Source: Petunia secreta
Lineage: Eukaryota > Streptophyta > Magnoliopsida > Solanales > Solanaceae
Direction: 5' to 3'
Assembly: GCA_029990175.1 (NCBI GenBank)
Contig: JARKIP010000038.1
Coordinates: forward strand, 28,279,501-28,343,500
Length of the DNA: 64,000 nucleotides
Under the pieces are notes generated by a model, which saw only the letters and a list, made by a program, of their open reading frames with translations, was not told where the DNA came from and searched no databases. A program made the translations under genes and the position numbers. Positions 12,092-22,800 of the stretch are shown one piece after another. The first letter of the stretch is position 1, and each line of letters starts with the position of its first letter.

Positions 12092-12604
12092 AGAGATGCC
12101 GTAAAAATTTCGTGGAGGAGTCTGTTTGGCGCGCTCTAATTGATTTGTAGTCGTCAAAAATAAATTCGCTGAGAAATAGCCACCTCCGGACAAATCCCAG
12201 TATAAATACTGGGGCTTTGAAAAAAAACTTATTCAAAGCCCCAGTATTTATATTGGGAAGCTTCAGAACTAACCCCAGTATAAAATACTGGGGCTTGAAA
12301 GGGGCTTTGAACAAGTTTCTTCAAGCCCAGCATTTTGTTATGGAACTTTGTATAAAGCTTCAGTCTCATAACAAAATGCTGGGGCTTTGAACAAAAACTG
12401 ATGCTTTATATATAAAGTCTCATACCAAATACTTGGACTTTGAACAAGTTTTGTTCAAAGCCCCAGTTTTTTGTTATGGGACTAGTCTGGGGTGTTTTTC
12501 CAACGGTAATGGAGCTTAAATGTGCGCGCGAATTTTTTATTGTTCTTCAATGAATTTTGAAACGCTGGATAGTCCCCAATGAGCGCGTCCAAAAATGACT
12601 ACTG
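12092..12604. mobile_element. about 0.5-kb insertion made of repeated hairpins
   Basis: Comparison with the other long copy (near 24300-24320) shows the repeat there is continuous across GTAGAGAGCTGCC, whereas here about 510 bp intervenes. From 12183 to 12490 the inserted DNA repeats the core AAAGCCCCAGTATTT in alternating orientation, interspersed with TTTTGTTATGGGACT-like blocks, making at least four stem-forming pairs. No coding capacity. Boundaries are within a few bases and the target duplication is unclear (GAGAG/CAGAG). Confidence 0.5.
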
Positions 12605-12844
12605 ATCAAAATTTCCCAGAGCTGCCTCCTGTTTCAATACCCGGTTGAAATTTGACCCGCGGCCACGTTTTTGAATACTAATTAATATTTAGCCGGTGCA
12701 TATGTGACCTATAGCCAATATTTTAGCTGCTAATTAATGGATAGTCTATATTTGCGACATATTTGAGAATAGCCTATATTTGCAACATATTTGAGAATAG
12801 TCTAAGTTTGCAATATATTTGAGAATGGCCTATGTTGCTATATA

Positions 12845-13110
12845 CTTTTTTTTTTTTTGAAATCTCACATTTTCTAAATTTTTTCATTGTCTTTAGTACG
12901 ATCTGGCTTCACACCTTGCGGTGCTTACACCTCTCGCCTATCGAAACACCAACCCGGATTAACGATGAGAAGCGGTCAAATCAGTAGCAAAGGCACCAGG
13001 ATGGACGGTTGGTTGAACCGGGCGATAGCTTCGCGATCGATAGCTCAGTGAGGTACGCCACCCACAACGGAGGAGCCGCCCCCACCTGGCAGGCGGCCAC
13101 GGGTCATAAC
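12845..13110 (-). mobile_element. candidate SINE inserted in copy A
   Basis: A GC-rich block of about 260 bp is present here but absent at the same point of copy B, where TTGCTATATTTTTAG is continuous. Read on the minus strand it ends in a poly(A) tract (plus-strand T-run at 12847-12860), as a retroposed sequence would. It has a GGTTCAACC segment that could be a pol III B-box. The family is not recognised, and a retroposed gene fragment is an alternative. Confidence 0.4.
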
Positions 13111-13589
13111 GCTTTTTTTAGAATACCCACGTTGAATTGCAAATTCTTTTTAAAGTAGCCGGTAGTAGTTGCTGAGTTGCAAAGAAAAGATATATTTTTG
13201 GTTTGACTCTGACCAAAAAACAAAAACGATCCAATGGACTAAAATTGGATAAACTTTAAATTAATTTTTCACTTGAATCAGACAATCAATCACGCAAAAA
13301 CCTATGAAGATCATGATTAGCAAACTAGACAATCAAATACATAAAAAATGGTGAAGTTCATGATTAGCTACTACTTTACTGTGCGTATTTAGACTTCAAC
13401 AAACTATTATTTATTCTACATTTTGAACTAAAAGCTTAACTTTATAAAATAATGTCCTGAAATTTTTAGCGTAAAAATCGAATTTCATGACGCTGTGACT
13501 AAAATATAAAATAAAGTCATTAGAGTGGTTAAATGGTATCATTTCTACAAAAAGAATAGAAACTTTAAATGAAATAATTATTATAGTCA

Positions 13590-13648
<59 letters not shown>

Positions 13649-14949
13649 ACACTTATTATTCATATTAACATACATGAAATATGTATAAGAAATATATAAT
13701 TGAGAGAATGACATGATAAATTTTAAGTTTGAACTTATATATTTATCAAAGAAGAATTTGTATCATGTATTTTTCTTAGAGTAAAAGAGTTAGCAATGAA
13801 ATTTTAAAAAAAAATCAATAATGATTATTCTCTCGGTTTCAATTTATATAGCAATATTTCATTATTAGTTTGTTTAGAAAAGAATGAAAACTTCTAATTT
13901 TAGAAATAATTTAACTTTAAAATTACTACTTTATCATTAATGAAATTATTTATAAGCATATAAATATCTATGGATTATTTTAGACCACAAATTTGCATTT
14001 CTTTCTTAAATTCCGACCTATTAAAATTATGATATCTAATGTGAAACGAATAGAGTACTACTTTTTCATATTAAAAATTTACATTAGAAAATTGGGCTCG
14101 TACGGGCTCCTCGCAACTAATATACATATAATTGCGGATGACAATAGCTTCTGTCGTCGTGTATGTTTACCTGTGGTTGTGAGTTGAAAATATAAGCACA
14201 TTTGGATAGAATGTCAAGTAGGTAGCCATTTTTAGAGTTTTCAATTGAAAGTATAGGCAGTTGCACAACTCATCAACTAAGTAGCCACTTTTAGGCTTAC
14301 TAATTGTAATATAACCGTTTCTAGAAAGTAGTTTAAAAATTATCACAGCTTCAAAATGTATAAAGTAGTTGACCATGAACTTCAAGAAATTTTTCTACAG
14401 TTTTGCATGTAGAATCTCAAACATCGGGACTACTACTACACATGCGATCGAGAAGCTGCTTGGGATTGTTCTCTTTGCAAACCAATTGCCACTTTTAGGA
14501 TTGTAAACTTTAAAAATAGAAATTTAAACAATTGTTTAGGGTTGTCCTAAGACTAATTAACAGTCAATTATAAGACTGTTAATTTTAAATATAATCGAAA
14601 TTGCACAGCTTGTCAATTAAGTAGTCATTTTTAAGATTGTTAATGAGGATATAGCCAGCATAGTTTCAAACCATGCGACCAAATTTTAGGATGATAGTTG
14701 GAATACAATCAGTTTTTTGAAATACAAAGTAAGTAAAATATATAATTACAACTTCAAAATACGGCAAAATATTTCAAATGCAAAAAACTATAATATTAGG
14801 CAGTTTTCAACTTTTTGAGTTTCTTTTTCTTCTGTTATATAGGCATACATTTTTCAAGATTATTTACTACTATCATAGAGAAATAGAGGGGTTTAATTAA
14901 GGTCTTGCAACTTAGTCCAACATTTTGGGATCTCTGGTTGTTTTCATGA

Positions 14950-15479
14950 GTTGCGATGATTATATTCTTAATTGACTTAAACCTTTAACAAAATTAACAT
15001 TTTCGTCAAATTTTTCTGAGGGACAATTCAGTCAGATTTTCCTCGAAAATTACGAGACTTTGACGGAAACCCATCGGAACAAGTCCATCGAAATATTCTA
15101 GTCGTTGTGCACCTTCTGACGAATGTCATCAGAATTTTCGGTGGGGCTCCGACGGACATCCCTCGATAAAGAATTTCCATAGAAGATAGAATTTGAAATC
15201 GTTTCGAAGGACAGGAAAAATATTAAAATATTTAATGTCTTCCAAGGGACATCTCTCGGTGATAATTCAAATAATTATTTTTTAATTTATCTTCCGAGGG
15301 ACATACCTTGGTAGCATTTAATTTTTTTTAAATTTATCTTCCGAGAGACACTCCTCGGTAGCATTTAAATATTTTTTCCCAATCCAACGGACTTTCGTCA
15401 GTAGCCTTGTTTTTTGAAAAAATAGTTGGTCAATTTTTGATGAAACTCCATCGAAAAATGACTAATTCTTGCGCAGTGA
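14950..15479. mobile_element. CACTA-like terminal region with subterminal repeats
   Basis: Repeated units of the form TCTTCCGAGGGACAT-CCTCGGTAGCATTTAA occur between about 15130 and 15400. The right end reads ATGACTAATTCTTGCGCAGTG, whose complement begins CACTG. Short repeated subterminal blocks beside a CACT(A/G) end are the mark of En/Spm elements. The matching region of copy B ends at 26949. No transposase is present. Confidence 0.4.
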
Positions 15480-15793
15480 AATGTTAGAAATAGGCTACAA
15501 CACCTGCTAAACCCAAATTAGCCACGAAAATAGCATTAAAACAGTTCAATAACTTGGCGGACATAACAACATAACCACAAAATGGGCTTCCAAATATTTT
15601 GACGAACTTATCATAACCAATTACACACTTGTACCAAAAACAAGTATGTAACAATCATATGATAACTGATTATAGTACCAAAAACAAGTCTAATACACAA
15701 CAAATCTTTCAACGGGAAAATATAAATGTAACGCAATCCTTTGACTCAAACAAAGTCTTTCTTCCTATCGTAACATCTTAATAGAAGTTGGGA

Positions 15794-15796
<3 letters not shown>

Positions 15797-15840
<44 letters not shown>
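15797..15840. repeat. (TA)n microsatellite
   Basis: Uninterrupted TA dinucleotides terminate copy A. At the same point copy B has (TG)n instead (27260-27319). Confidence 0.85.
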
Positions 15841-15844
<4 letters not shown>

Positions 15845-15869
15845 CGTGGTAAGTGTCCTGCCTCCGGTT

Positions 15870-16540
15870 AGAGGTTCCGATGGAGAATTTGACCCATAGC
15901 CATTCCTTTGGAGTTTAATTAACTATAGCCTGTTTAAGTTTGACCCATAGCCACTTATTTAGATTTTAATTAACGAATAGCCTATATTTGCCCCATATTA
16001 GATAATACCAACGTTAAAAATGCAGATACTTCTTAAAAGTAGCTAGTAGTGGTAGTAGTTGTTTTGCAACAAAAATATATATTCTTTACTTGACCCTGAC
16101 CTGAAATCAAGAAAATTGGATAAATATTAAAAAATAATTTTTCTAAACTGGACAATCAACAATAACATACCCAGTGTTATTCCAAAAGTGGAGTTTGCGG
16201 AGGGTGACAGGTACGCAGACCTTACCTCCACTGAGGTGGAGAGATATAAATTGGACAATTGAGTACATAAAAAACGGTGATCACCGTTCTTGATTAGTCA
16301 ATCCTTTAATGTACGTATCTAGACTTTAACCAATATTTATTCATCCTAAAAAACTTTACTTTAGGCTATAGTGTCCTGAAATTTTGAGCGGAACTAAATT
16401 TCATAATGCAACTAAAAATGTAAAACAAAGTCATTAGAGCGGTCATAGTCAACATATATAGAATATACATTTATAATAATTCACATAATATACATGAAAT
16501 ATGCATGAAAAATATAATAATAAAATGATTATTATTTGTT
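15870..16540 (+). repeat. long dispersed repeat, diverged partial copy C
   Basis: Resembles the left third of copies A and B (the GACCCATAGCCA, AAAAGTAGC(C/T) and TTGACCCTGACC-like blocks occur in the same order) but is more diverged. It carries an Au-like SINE at about 16160-16250 and runs up to the mitochondrial-carrier exon fragment. Confidence 0.5.
16160..16250 (+). mobile_element. Au-like SINE fragment
   Basis: Contains ACATACCCAGTGTTATTCC, a short gap, then GTACGCAGACCTTACCTCC, the conserved order of the Au SINE family found in grasses and Solanaceae (recalled, not searched). The same two blocks occur inside the coding exon at 46601-46675. Confidence 0.6.
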
Positions 16541-16585
16541 TAACTGGTCTAGATATTAAAAAAATACTTTTACTTAAGGTGCTAG

Positions 16586-16662
16586 CAGCAAATGCTTTGT
16601 GGTGCTGTGGCTGGAACTGCTGCATCTTTTCTTGCCTGTCCAACTGAACTCATAAAATGCAG
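16586..16662 (+). pseudogene. orphan exon of a mitochondrial carrier gene (carnitine carrier/BOU-like)
   Basis: Between an AG acceptor (GCTAG) and a GT donor (GTATAC), one frame reads LCGAVAGTAASFLACPTELI followed by KCR. This is the start of a mitochondrial carrier repeat with the family signature P-x-(D/E)-x-x-(K/R). The wording is closest, from memory, to the plant carnitine/acylcarnitine carrier-like protein BOU. No other exon was found nearby; the flanks are repeat copy C and the Mutator-like element. It is most likely a captured or left-over gene fragment rather than part of a working gene. Confidence 0.55.
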
Positions 16663-16758
16663 GTATACTCTGTACTCATTGATGCATTACTCATTGATGC
16701 ATTAAAGTCAGACATATAACACTTCCCCGGTCTTAATTCGTTTGATGCTTTTTTACTT

Positions 16759-17062
16759 CGGAAAAGGCTCAAAATTGCCCTCGACCTATTAAAAATGGAG
16801 CATTTTTGCCCTCCGTTAACCTATTGGCCCAAAACTGCCACTAACGTTATCTTTTGTCTTAATTATGCCCTCCCACAGACGGAGCTGCCATGTATTCAGC
16901 TGACATGGACTTCATTAATGCGCTGGCAACTCCTCATTCGTCCACATGGAAAACCCACGCAGCAAAACCCAATAACAAACCCGACCCGAATCCACGTCAT
17001 ACCCCCCCCCCCCCCAATTAACCCATCAGAAACCGTAATTCTACTTCTTACCCTTTCATTTA
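16759..17062 (+). repeat. left TIR of the Mutator-like element
   Basis: Begins CGGAAAAGGCTCAAAATTGC. The right TIR in reverse complement begins TGGAAAAGGCTCAAAATTGC. Similarity is almost continuous to about 17062 and then fades. It contains a run of C near 17001-17015 that is shorter in the right TIR. The transposase promoter presumably lies here or just inside. Confidence 0.85.
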
Positions 17063-17459
17063 CCCCCCTTTTACCTCAACTCTTCATTTCTCTCTCAAAA
17101 TTGCCGATTTAGGGTTAATTTGTAAACGAGAATTTTGCATGTCTGGATGATCAAGTGTTAAAGGTAAGTTACTACTTCTTTTTCATTTATTATTACATTT
17201 TTGCTTAAATATTGTAGGGTTTAGATGTTGTTCGAATTTTTGTGAAATCTGTTAAAACTATGTTCTGTTTTGAACCTTTACAATTTAAACATAAATATTC
17301 AATATGCTTATACTTTAATGTATGTAGTGGTCCATTTCCTCTTTTATCGATTTGTCTTTGTCGGGTATTTAGGGTTTTTTAATGGCGGGTGGGGTCCAAT
17401 AATGTGTCTTTTATGGTTTTAATATCTTCTGATGTGGTCCCTTCTATTTGTTTATTGTG

Positions 17460-20441
17460 ATGCATGTTACCCTATTCAAGATGGTTGAAACAGTCGACTT
17501 AGTATTCAATTATGGGGGTACTTGGATACTGCATCCAAAGCTTGCTTATCTCAAAAAATTGACTCACGTGTGGAGAGGTTATGATGTGGATCTGCTATCT
17601 TACATAGATATATGTGCTGAATTTAGAGACAAAATAGGGTGTAGTGAGGTGAGACATATTCTTATAACTGACCCCTCTGGTTCTTACTATTTGGTAGAGG
17701 GGGATGAAGGTATAAGAAAACTTCAAACCCTCTTCTCTAAGAGTTTCAAAGCTGTCAATCTGTTTGCACTAGATAATCCAGATGTTGCTATTGACCAGAT
17801 TCCTAACATTAATAGTTTCAAGGAAAGTAATGTCTCTCCAGTAGATTATGGAACAGACTGTGGTAGTAGTGAAGAAGAGAAATGTGAAGAAGAAATTGGT
17901 AGTGATTATGATAATGAAGAACTAGAAGTATTTAGTAAGAAAAGGTTGTTGGATATAGATGACAAGCTTGAAAAATACAAAGTCTTGGAGTATGGTATGG
18001 CCTTTAAGGATCTTGAAGAAGCTAAACAAGTTATAGCCTTCTATGCAGTTGCAAATAAAAGGAACATTCATGTAAAGAAGAGTGATAAAGGTAGAGTTAG
18101 TTATGGTTGTGAAACTGGTTGTCCTTTCTACTGTTTTATTTCTAGAGATGGAAAAGATCAAGGTTTCAAAATGAAGAAGTTAAATCAAGACCATAGTTGT
18201 GATGAATCTTTTGAGAATGGAAGGGCAAGTTCAAAAGTCTTAGCTCATTACTTTAAGGTAAAAATTCAGGGTAACCCTAAATACAAAGTAAAAGACATGA
18301 CTGTTGACTTGAAGGGACAATTTAATCTAACTGTGAATAAAACAAAGTTGAAGAGAGCAAAAAAGCTTGCATTGGACAGGCTGGATGGTAGTTATAGTGA
18401 TGAATTCAATAAGTTGGAGGCTTATGCTCAAGAATTGAGGCTCAGCAACCCTGGTAGTGATGTAGTCATAAATCTGTCCAAAGATGCTATGGAAGAAGGC
18501 AAAAGAAAATTCTTAAGAATGTATGTGTGCTTCCAAGCTTTGAAAGATGGGTGGAAAGGGGGTTTAAGGCCTTTGATAGGGCTTGATGGTACCTTTTTGA
18601 AGGGTAAAAGCATTGGAATTCTACTGGTGGCAGTTGGTCAAGATGCAAGTAACCATTTCTATCCACTTGCTTGGGCAGTGGTAGATAGGGAAACAAAAAA
18701 AACTTGGACCTGGTTTGTTGAGCTTCTTAAGCACTCTTTGGACTTGAAGGATGGTGAAGGAATCACCTTTATGTCTGATATGCAAAAGGTAACAATCTCA
18801 TGACTCTTTGTCTTTCTTAATTTTCATTTTGATTTTTTCTTTAAGAACTCTTGCTGCTTATAACCTGATTTGGTCTTATATTTGCAGGGTTTATGTGAAG
18901 CTATTAAAGATGTTTGTCCAGAAGCATACCACAGATGGTGTGTGAAATACATTGAAAAAAATTGGACCAAGAAGTACAAAAGTGGGCAGATGAAGCAATA
19001 CCTTTGGTGGAGTGCATGGAGCACCTATGATGAGGAGTTCACTGACAACATTAAGAAGATGGGGGAGCTGAATGTGGCTGGTGTTAAAGCTCTAATGAAC
19101 TATCCTCCACAGTATTGGTCAAGAGCATATTTTGATACATACTCCAAGAATTGCATGGTGGACAACAATTTTACAGAAAGTTTCAACTCTTGGATTGTAG
19201 ATGCAAGACAAAAGCCAATTATTAAGATGCTTGAAGATATCAGATTGAAGGTTAGAAAAACTCTACTAAGTTCAGCTTATTTTCTTTCATTGTAGTAAAT
19301 ATATTAAGTTTACCTTATTTTGTAGGTTATGAACATGCTGAGGGACCATGAACAAGAAGCAAGAACTTGGAAACACAACTTCTCGGATCATGCAATGGAG
19401 TTGTATAATGACTATAGGAAGATGGCAGCAGTATGTAGGTTGGATTTTAATGGAGACAGTGGGTTTGAGGTCACTCATGGGTCAGATAAACACACTGTAG
19501 ATCTTGTGGAGAGGAAATGCACCTGCAGGCAGTGGGATGTGTCTGGTATCCTATGTGCTCATGCCATAAAGGCATTTCAGTATAGGAAAATTGACCCTGT
19601 TGGTGAGATTGATTGGTTTTACTCAAAAGAGGCTTTTTTAAGTATTTATAGCCATAAGTTGAAACCTGTGAGGGGAGAAAGGTTCTGGAAGGTGGAGCCA
19701 GACCATGCTATGGACCCCCCAACTCTAGGTAGGATGGTAGGTAGACCTAGGGTGAAGAGGACAAGAGAGAAAGATGAGGCTAGGAAAAGGCAGGGGATGT
19801 GGTCTGCTGGCAGAAAAGGACTGCAAATGACATGTGGATATTGTAGTGAAATGGGCCACAACATAAGGAGATGTCCTTTGGTAAACTTTATAACTTTTGT
19901 TCTAACTTTATAGTGTGTTTACTAATTTATAACTAACTTTATCTATTTCTATACATAGGTGCATGGTAAACACAAGAAGTACTTCCAAGATGAAGGAACT
20001 TCTCAAGCTGGACCACAAAACATTCCAGAATCTGAGTTCTTCTTCATCCCTACACCTGGAGTTGCAAGCCCATCTACAAGTCAGTCACAACAACCCCCAA
20101 CTAGTCAGATTGCAACTCAATTGACTCAAACATCTAGTCAGCCCCCTGTTGAAGAATCTGACTCAGATTATGAATCTGACCCAGCCTTAAATCCAAAAAC
20201 CATATCTGAGAGTAAGACTAGATTGGCTGCTAAGATGAGGGTGCAAAATACTGGAACAAGGAAAATTGGCTTCAAGGATGCTTCTGTTGGTCCACAAAAT
20301 CTGCCATACTCTCCAACCAAACTGATTTGGTATGGAGGGAAAGCAATGACTGCACGACAGTTACAAGCTGAAAGAGAACAAAAGATTGGAAAACTCAAGG
20401 CAAGAAGAGGCAAGGGATCTGTTAGAAAAGCTGGGAACTAG
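17460..20441 (+). CDS. Mutator-like (MULE) transposase, four exons
   Basis: Catalyses cut-and-paste movement of the element by binding the TIRs. Exons 17460-18788, 18888-19250, 19326-19880 and 19959-20441 join in phase 0 and encode 909 residues. Order of parts: an N-terminal PB1-like domain (about 1-110), an acidic linker, a MuDR-type DNA-binding/zinc region (about 165-250, with C-x3-C and a distal HxC), and the MULE catalytic domain (about 350-560). Probable catalytic acids are D376 (GLDGTF), D440 (SDMQKG) and E540 (NFTESF). A SWIM zinc finger follows (C629, C631, C641, H643), then a CCHC knuckle (C734, C737, H742, C747) and a Ser/Thr/Gln-rich tail. Met 17460 is the first ATG in the frame; Met 17481 is an equally plausible start because the PB1-like domain begins just after it. 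The assignment of the catalytic Glu is inference. Confidence 0.93.
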
Positions 20442-21160
20442 GCTTCTGTTTATGTTGTCTTTATATATTGACTATTTTTGGTCTAACTGGTATGGACAAG
20501 TAAATGTTGTGAACAATTAAGTAAGTTTTTGGTTCAAACATTTACTTGTCTCATATATCTAGTATTGGTAAATCTTACTTGAACAATTTGAAATTGTCAA
20601 AGTAAGTTTTTTGGACAGTTTAGTGCTATTGTAAAGTTCATGACTTTGAACAATTTGAACATTTAAAATTGTCAATGTTAGTTTCATTGTTGTGTTGTTT
20701 AAGTTTATTGTCTTTTATGCTTTGGTTATGCATTTGTGATGGCTTACATGGCAGGTGAACCAACGTGTGTAAACACAAAGCAAGTGTGTAAACACAAAGC
20801 AAGTGCACAAAGGGCACATTATTGAGGTGAACCAATGTGTGTAAACACAAAGCAAGTGCACAAAGGGCACATTACATGGCAGGTTCTTGTACATAAAAGT
20901 GACTCATGTATATAGCATCACAAAAAGACTTACAACATTCAAATCAAAGCCATATAAAGCATTGTTGATTATTGCACAAAAGACACATTACATTAGGCTA
21001 ATTAACGGCACATTACATTACAAGCATTGTTGATTAGTGCCATATTAGAGTGCACAAACGGCAGATTACATCACAAAATTAGTGCACAAACGGCACATTA
21101 AGAAACCATTGGCAACATTACTAAGGTTGCCACACCCATCATACAACATCAAATAAGGTA
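20442..21160. other. space between the two convergent element genes
   Basis: Contains short repeated blocks of the form TGTGTAAACACAAAGCAAGTG (20765-20850) and GCACAAA(A/C)GGCACATTA (several between 20806 and 21100). No gene is seen. The repeats could act in termination of the two converging transcripts or as internal binding sites; both are guesses. Confidence 0.45.
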
Positions 21161-21673
21161 TTACATATTTATCATTCTAGCTATTACAAAGCCAAAGAAC
21201 ATAGCCCAAGAGATGACAAGTATAATCTTCATTCTTTGAACTTTAGCTTCCAATTTAGGCACTTTCAATGAGGCAACATAGTTTATTCCCTCGATTTCAT
21301 TTATCATCTTCCCAATTTTATTGTTTTCTTTGCGAAGGTCATCCACTGTTTTCTTTAACTCGTGAATAACAACATGAGCGCGAACTGGAAATTCTTGATC
21401 ACGCCATTCCCAGTAACCACAAGAAGCAACCTATTCAAAAAAATTACACTTTAAACCACTAAAATAAAATTTCAAAAATCTGCATAAATAACTTCACATT
21501 AAATTCATGGATTTTTTTAAAGTGATCAAAATACTTACAGCAGGTTGAGAGCACTTAAGGAACCTACGACCAGCATTATCATTAGTCCAGGCCGTAAATT
21601 CTCTTGCCTGCAATCCACAAAAACATTTGCGCCACGACACTTGGCTTCGAGATGAGATTGAGTTTTCAGACAT
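21161..21673 (-). CDS. GRF-type zinc finger plus membrane-tail protein of the Mutator-like element
   Basis: Two exons on the minus strand, 21673-21539 and 21430-21161, with a GT donor (CCTGCT|GTAAGT) and an AG acceptor joined in phase 0, give 134 residues. Residues 17-56 form a GRF zinc finger: CFCG at C17/C19, GRRFLKC at C41, then CGYWEWRD with C49. A charged, coiled-coil-like stretch follows (about 60-112), and the last 21 residues are hydrophobic with a short basic break, a probable C-terminal membrane anchor. GRF fingers bind single-stranded DNA or RNA in other proteins. The ATG lies about 90 bp inside the right TIR, converging on the transposase gene as mudrB does in maize MuDR, but with no resemblance to MURB that I can see. 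It could help transposition or be a captured host gene. Confidence 0.8.
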
Positions 21674-21765
21674 TAGTGGTTGGAAGGATTGAACTTTGAA
21701 ACTTAGAGAGAGATGTGTTATTTAAAGGAATGAAATTGGAGAATGTAGTAGTAAGGAAGAAGATG

Positions 21766-22066
21766 GGAATGAAAGGGTAAATTGAAGAAGAATTAAGGTT
21801 TTCTGATGGGTTAATTGGGGGGGTATGACGTGGATTCGGGTCGGGTTTGTTATTGGGTTTTGCTGCGTGGGTTTTCCATGTGGACGAATGAGGAGTTACC
21901 AGCACATTAATGAAGTCCATGTCAGCTGAATACATGGCAGCTCCGTCTGTGGGAGGGCATAATTAAGACAAAAGATAACGTTAGTGGCAGTTTTGGGCCA
22001 ATAGGTTAACGGAGGGCAAAAGTGTTCCATTTTTAATAGGTCGAGGGCAATTTTGAGCCTTTTCCA
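21766..22066 (-). repeat. right TIR of the Mutator-like element
   Basis: Inverted copy of the left TIR. Ends CAATTTTGAGCCTTTTCCA followed by the TTTTTACTT duplication. Differences from the left TIR are few (for example GTTACCAGCAC against the complement of GCGCTGGCAAC), indicating a fairly young element. Confidence 0.85.
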
Positions 22067-22279
22067 TTTTTACTTATCAAGAGTTAATTCTACTGACCTT
22101 CGGGGTTTAAACGTATAAATAAGTTACAATGCACCTCATATCAAGATAGTGAAATAAGACAAATCAAAACTTAGTCAAAGTAGTATGAGAAGTGCCAAAT
22201 ATTTTGGTGCAGAGGGAGTAACATATTATCAAGTATTTGTTGAGTTTCCTCAGTATCAACTTTTAAATAGCTATTTGTA

Positions 22280-22710
22280 TCATCTCATTTGAGAATGACC
22301 TATGTTTGCTATATTTTTTAGAATACCCACATTGAATTGCAAATTCTTTTTAAAAGTAGTCGGTAGTAGTTGCTGAGTTGCAAGGAAAAGATATATTTTT
22401 TGTTTGACTCTAACCAAAAAACAAAAAAGATCCAATAGACTAAAATTGGATAAATTTAAAAAAAATAGTTTTTCACGTGAACCAGACATTCAAGTACACA
22501 AAAACCTATGAAGATCATGATTAGCAAAATGGACAATCAAATACATAAAAAATGGTGAAGTTCATGATTAGCTACTCCTTTAGTATGCGTATTAAGAATT
22601 CAACAAATGATTATTATTCTACATTTTGAACTAAAAGCTTAACTTTATAAAATAATGTCCTAAAATTTTTCGCGTAAAAGAAACTTCAAAAGAAATAGTT
22701 ATTATAGTCA

Positions 22711-22752
<42 letters not shown>

Positions 22753-22800
22753 ATTATTCATATAACATACATGAAATATGTATAAAAAATATATAAAAAT
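22280..22800 (+). repeat. long dispersed repeat, partial copy D
   Basis: Matches the left-middle part of copies A and B (TTTAGAATACCCAC, the GTAGTCGGTAGTAGTTGC block and TAGCTACTCCTTTA in order). At the position of the (AT)n(AG)n tract in the others it has (AC)n at 22716-22750. It breaks off soon after. Confidence 0.6.

Larger units (their letters stand above)
12604..15840 (+). repeat. long dispersed repeat, copy A
   Basis: Closely matches copy B (24314-27260) over about 2.9 kb, including blocks of several hundred bases with only a few differences (for example 14090-14400 against 25560-25870). It includes an (AT)n(AG)n microsatellite (13590-13644), an embedded Stowaway-like MITE (about 13829-14062), a CACTA-like terminal part (14950-15479) and a terminal (TA)n tract (15797-15840). 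It contains no credible gene. The class of the whole unit is not clear. Confidence 0.7.
16759..22066 (+). mobile_element. complete Mutator-like element with two convergent genes
   Basis: A 5308-bp element flanked by a perfect 9-bp direct repeat TTTTTACTT (16750-16758 and 22067-22075), the target duplication size of Mutator elements. The two ends are near-identical inverted repeats of about 300 bp (16759-17062 and 21766-22066). It carries a transposase gene starting near the left TIR (17460-20441, +) and a zinc-finger/membrane protein gene starting near the right TIR (21161-21673, -). All introns have GT-AG sites and both frames are open, so it could still be autonomous or only recently silenced. 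Confidence 0.9.

Noticed and set aside
13993..14187. Frame repeated with few changes at 25462-25656, which looked like a conserved small protein
   Set aside because: Both lie in repeat copies A and B, partly inside a Stowaway-like MITE. Conservation is explained by the recent duplication of the whole 3-kb unit.
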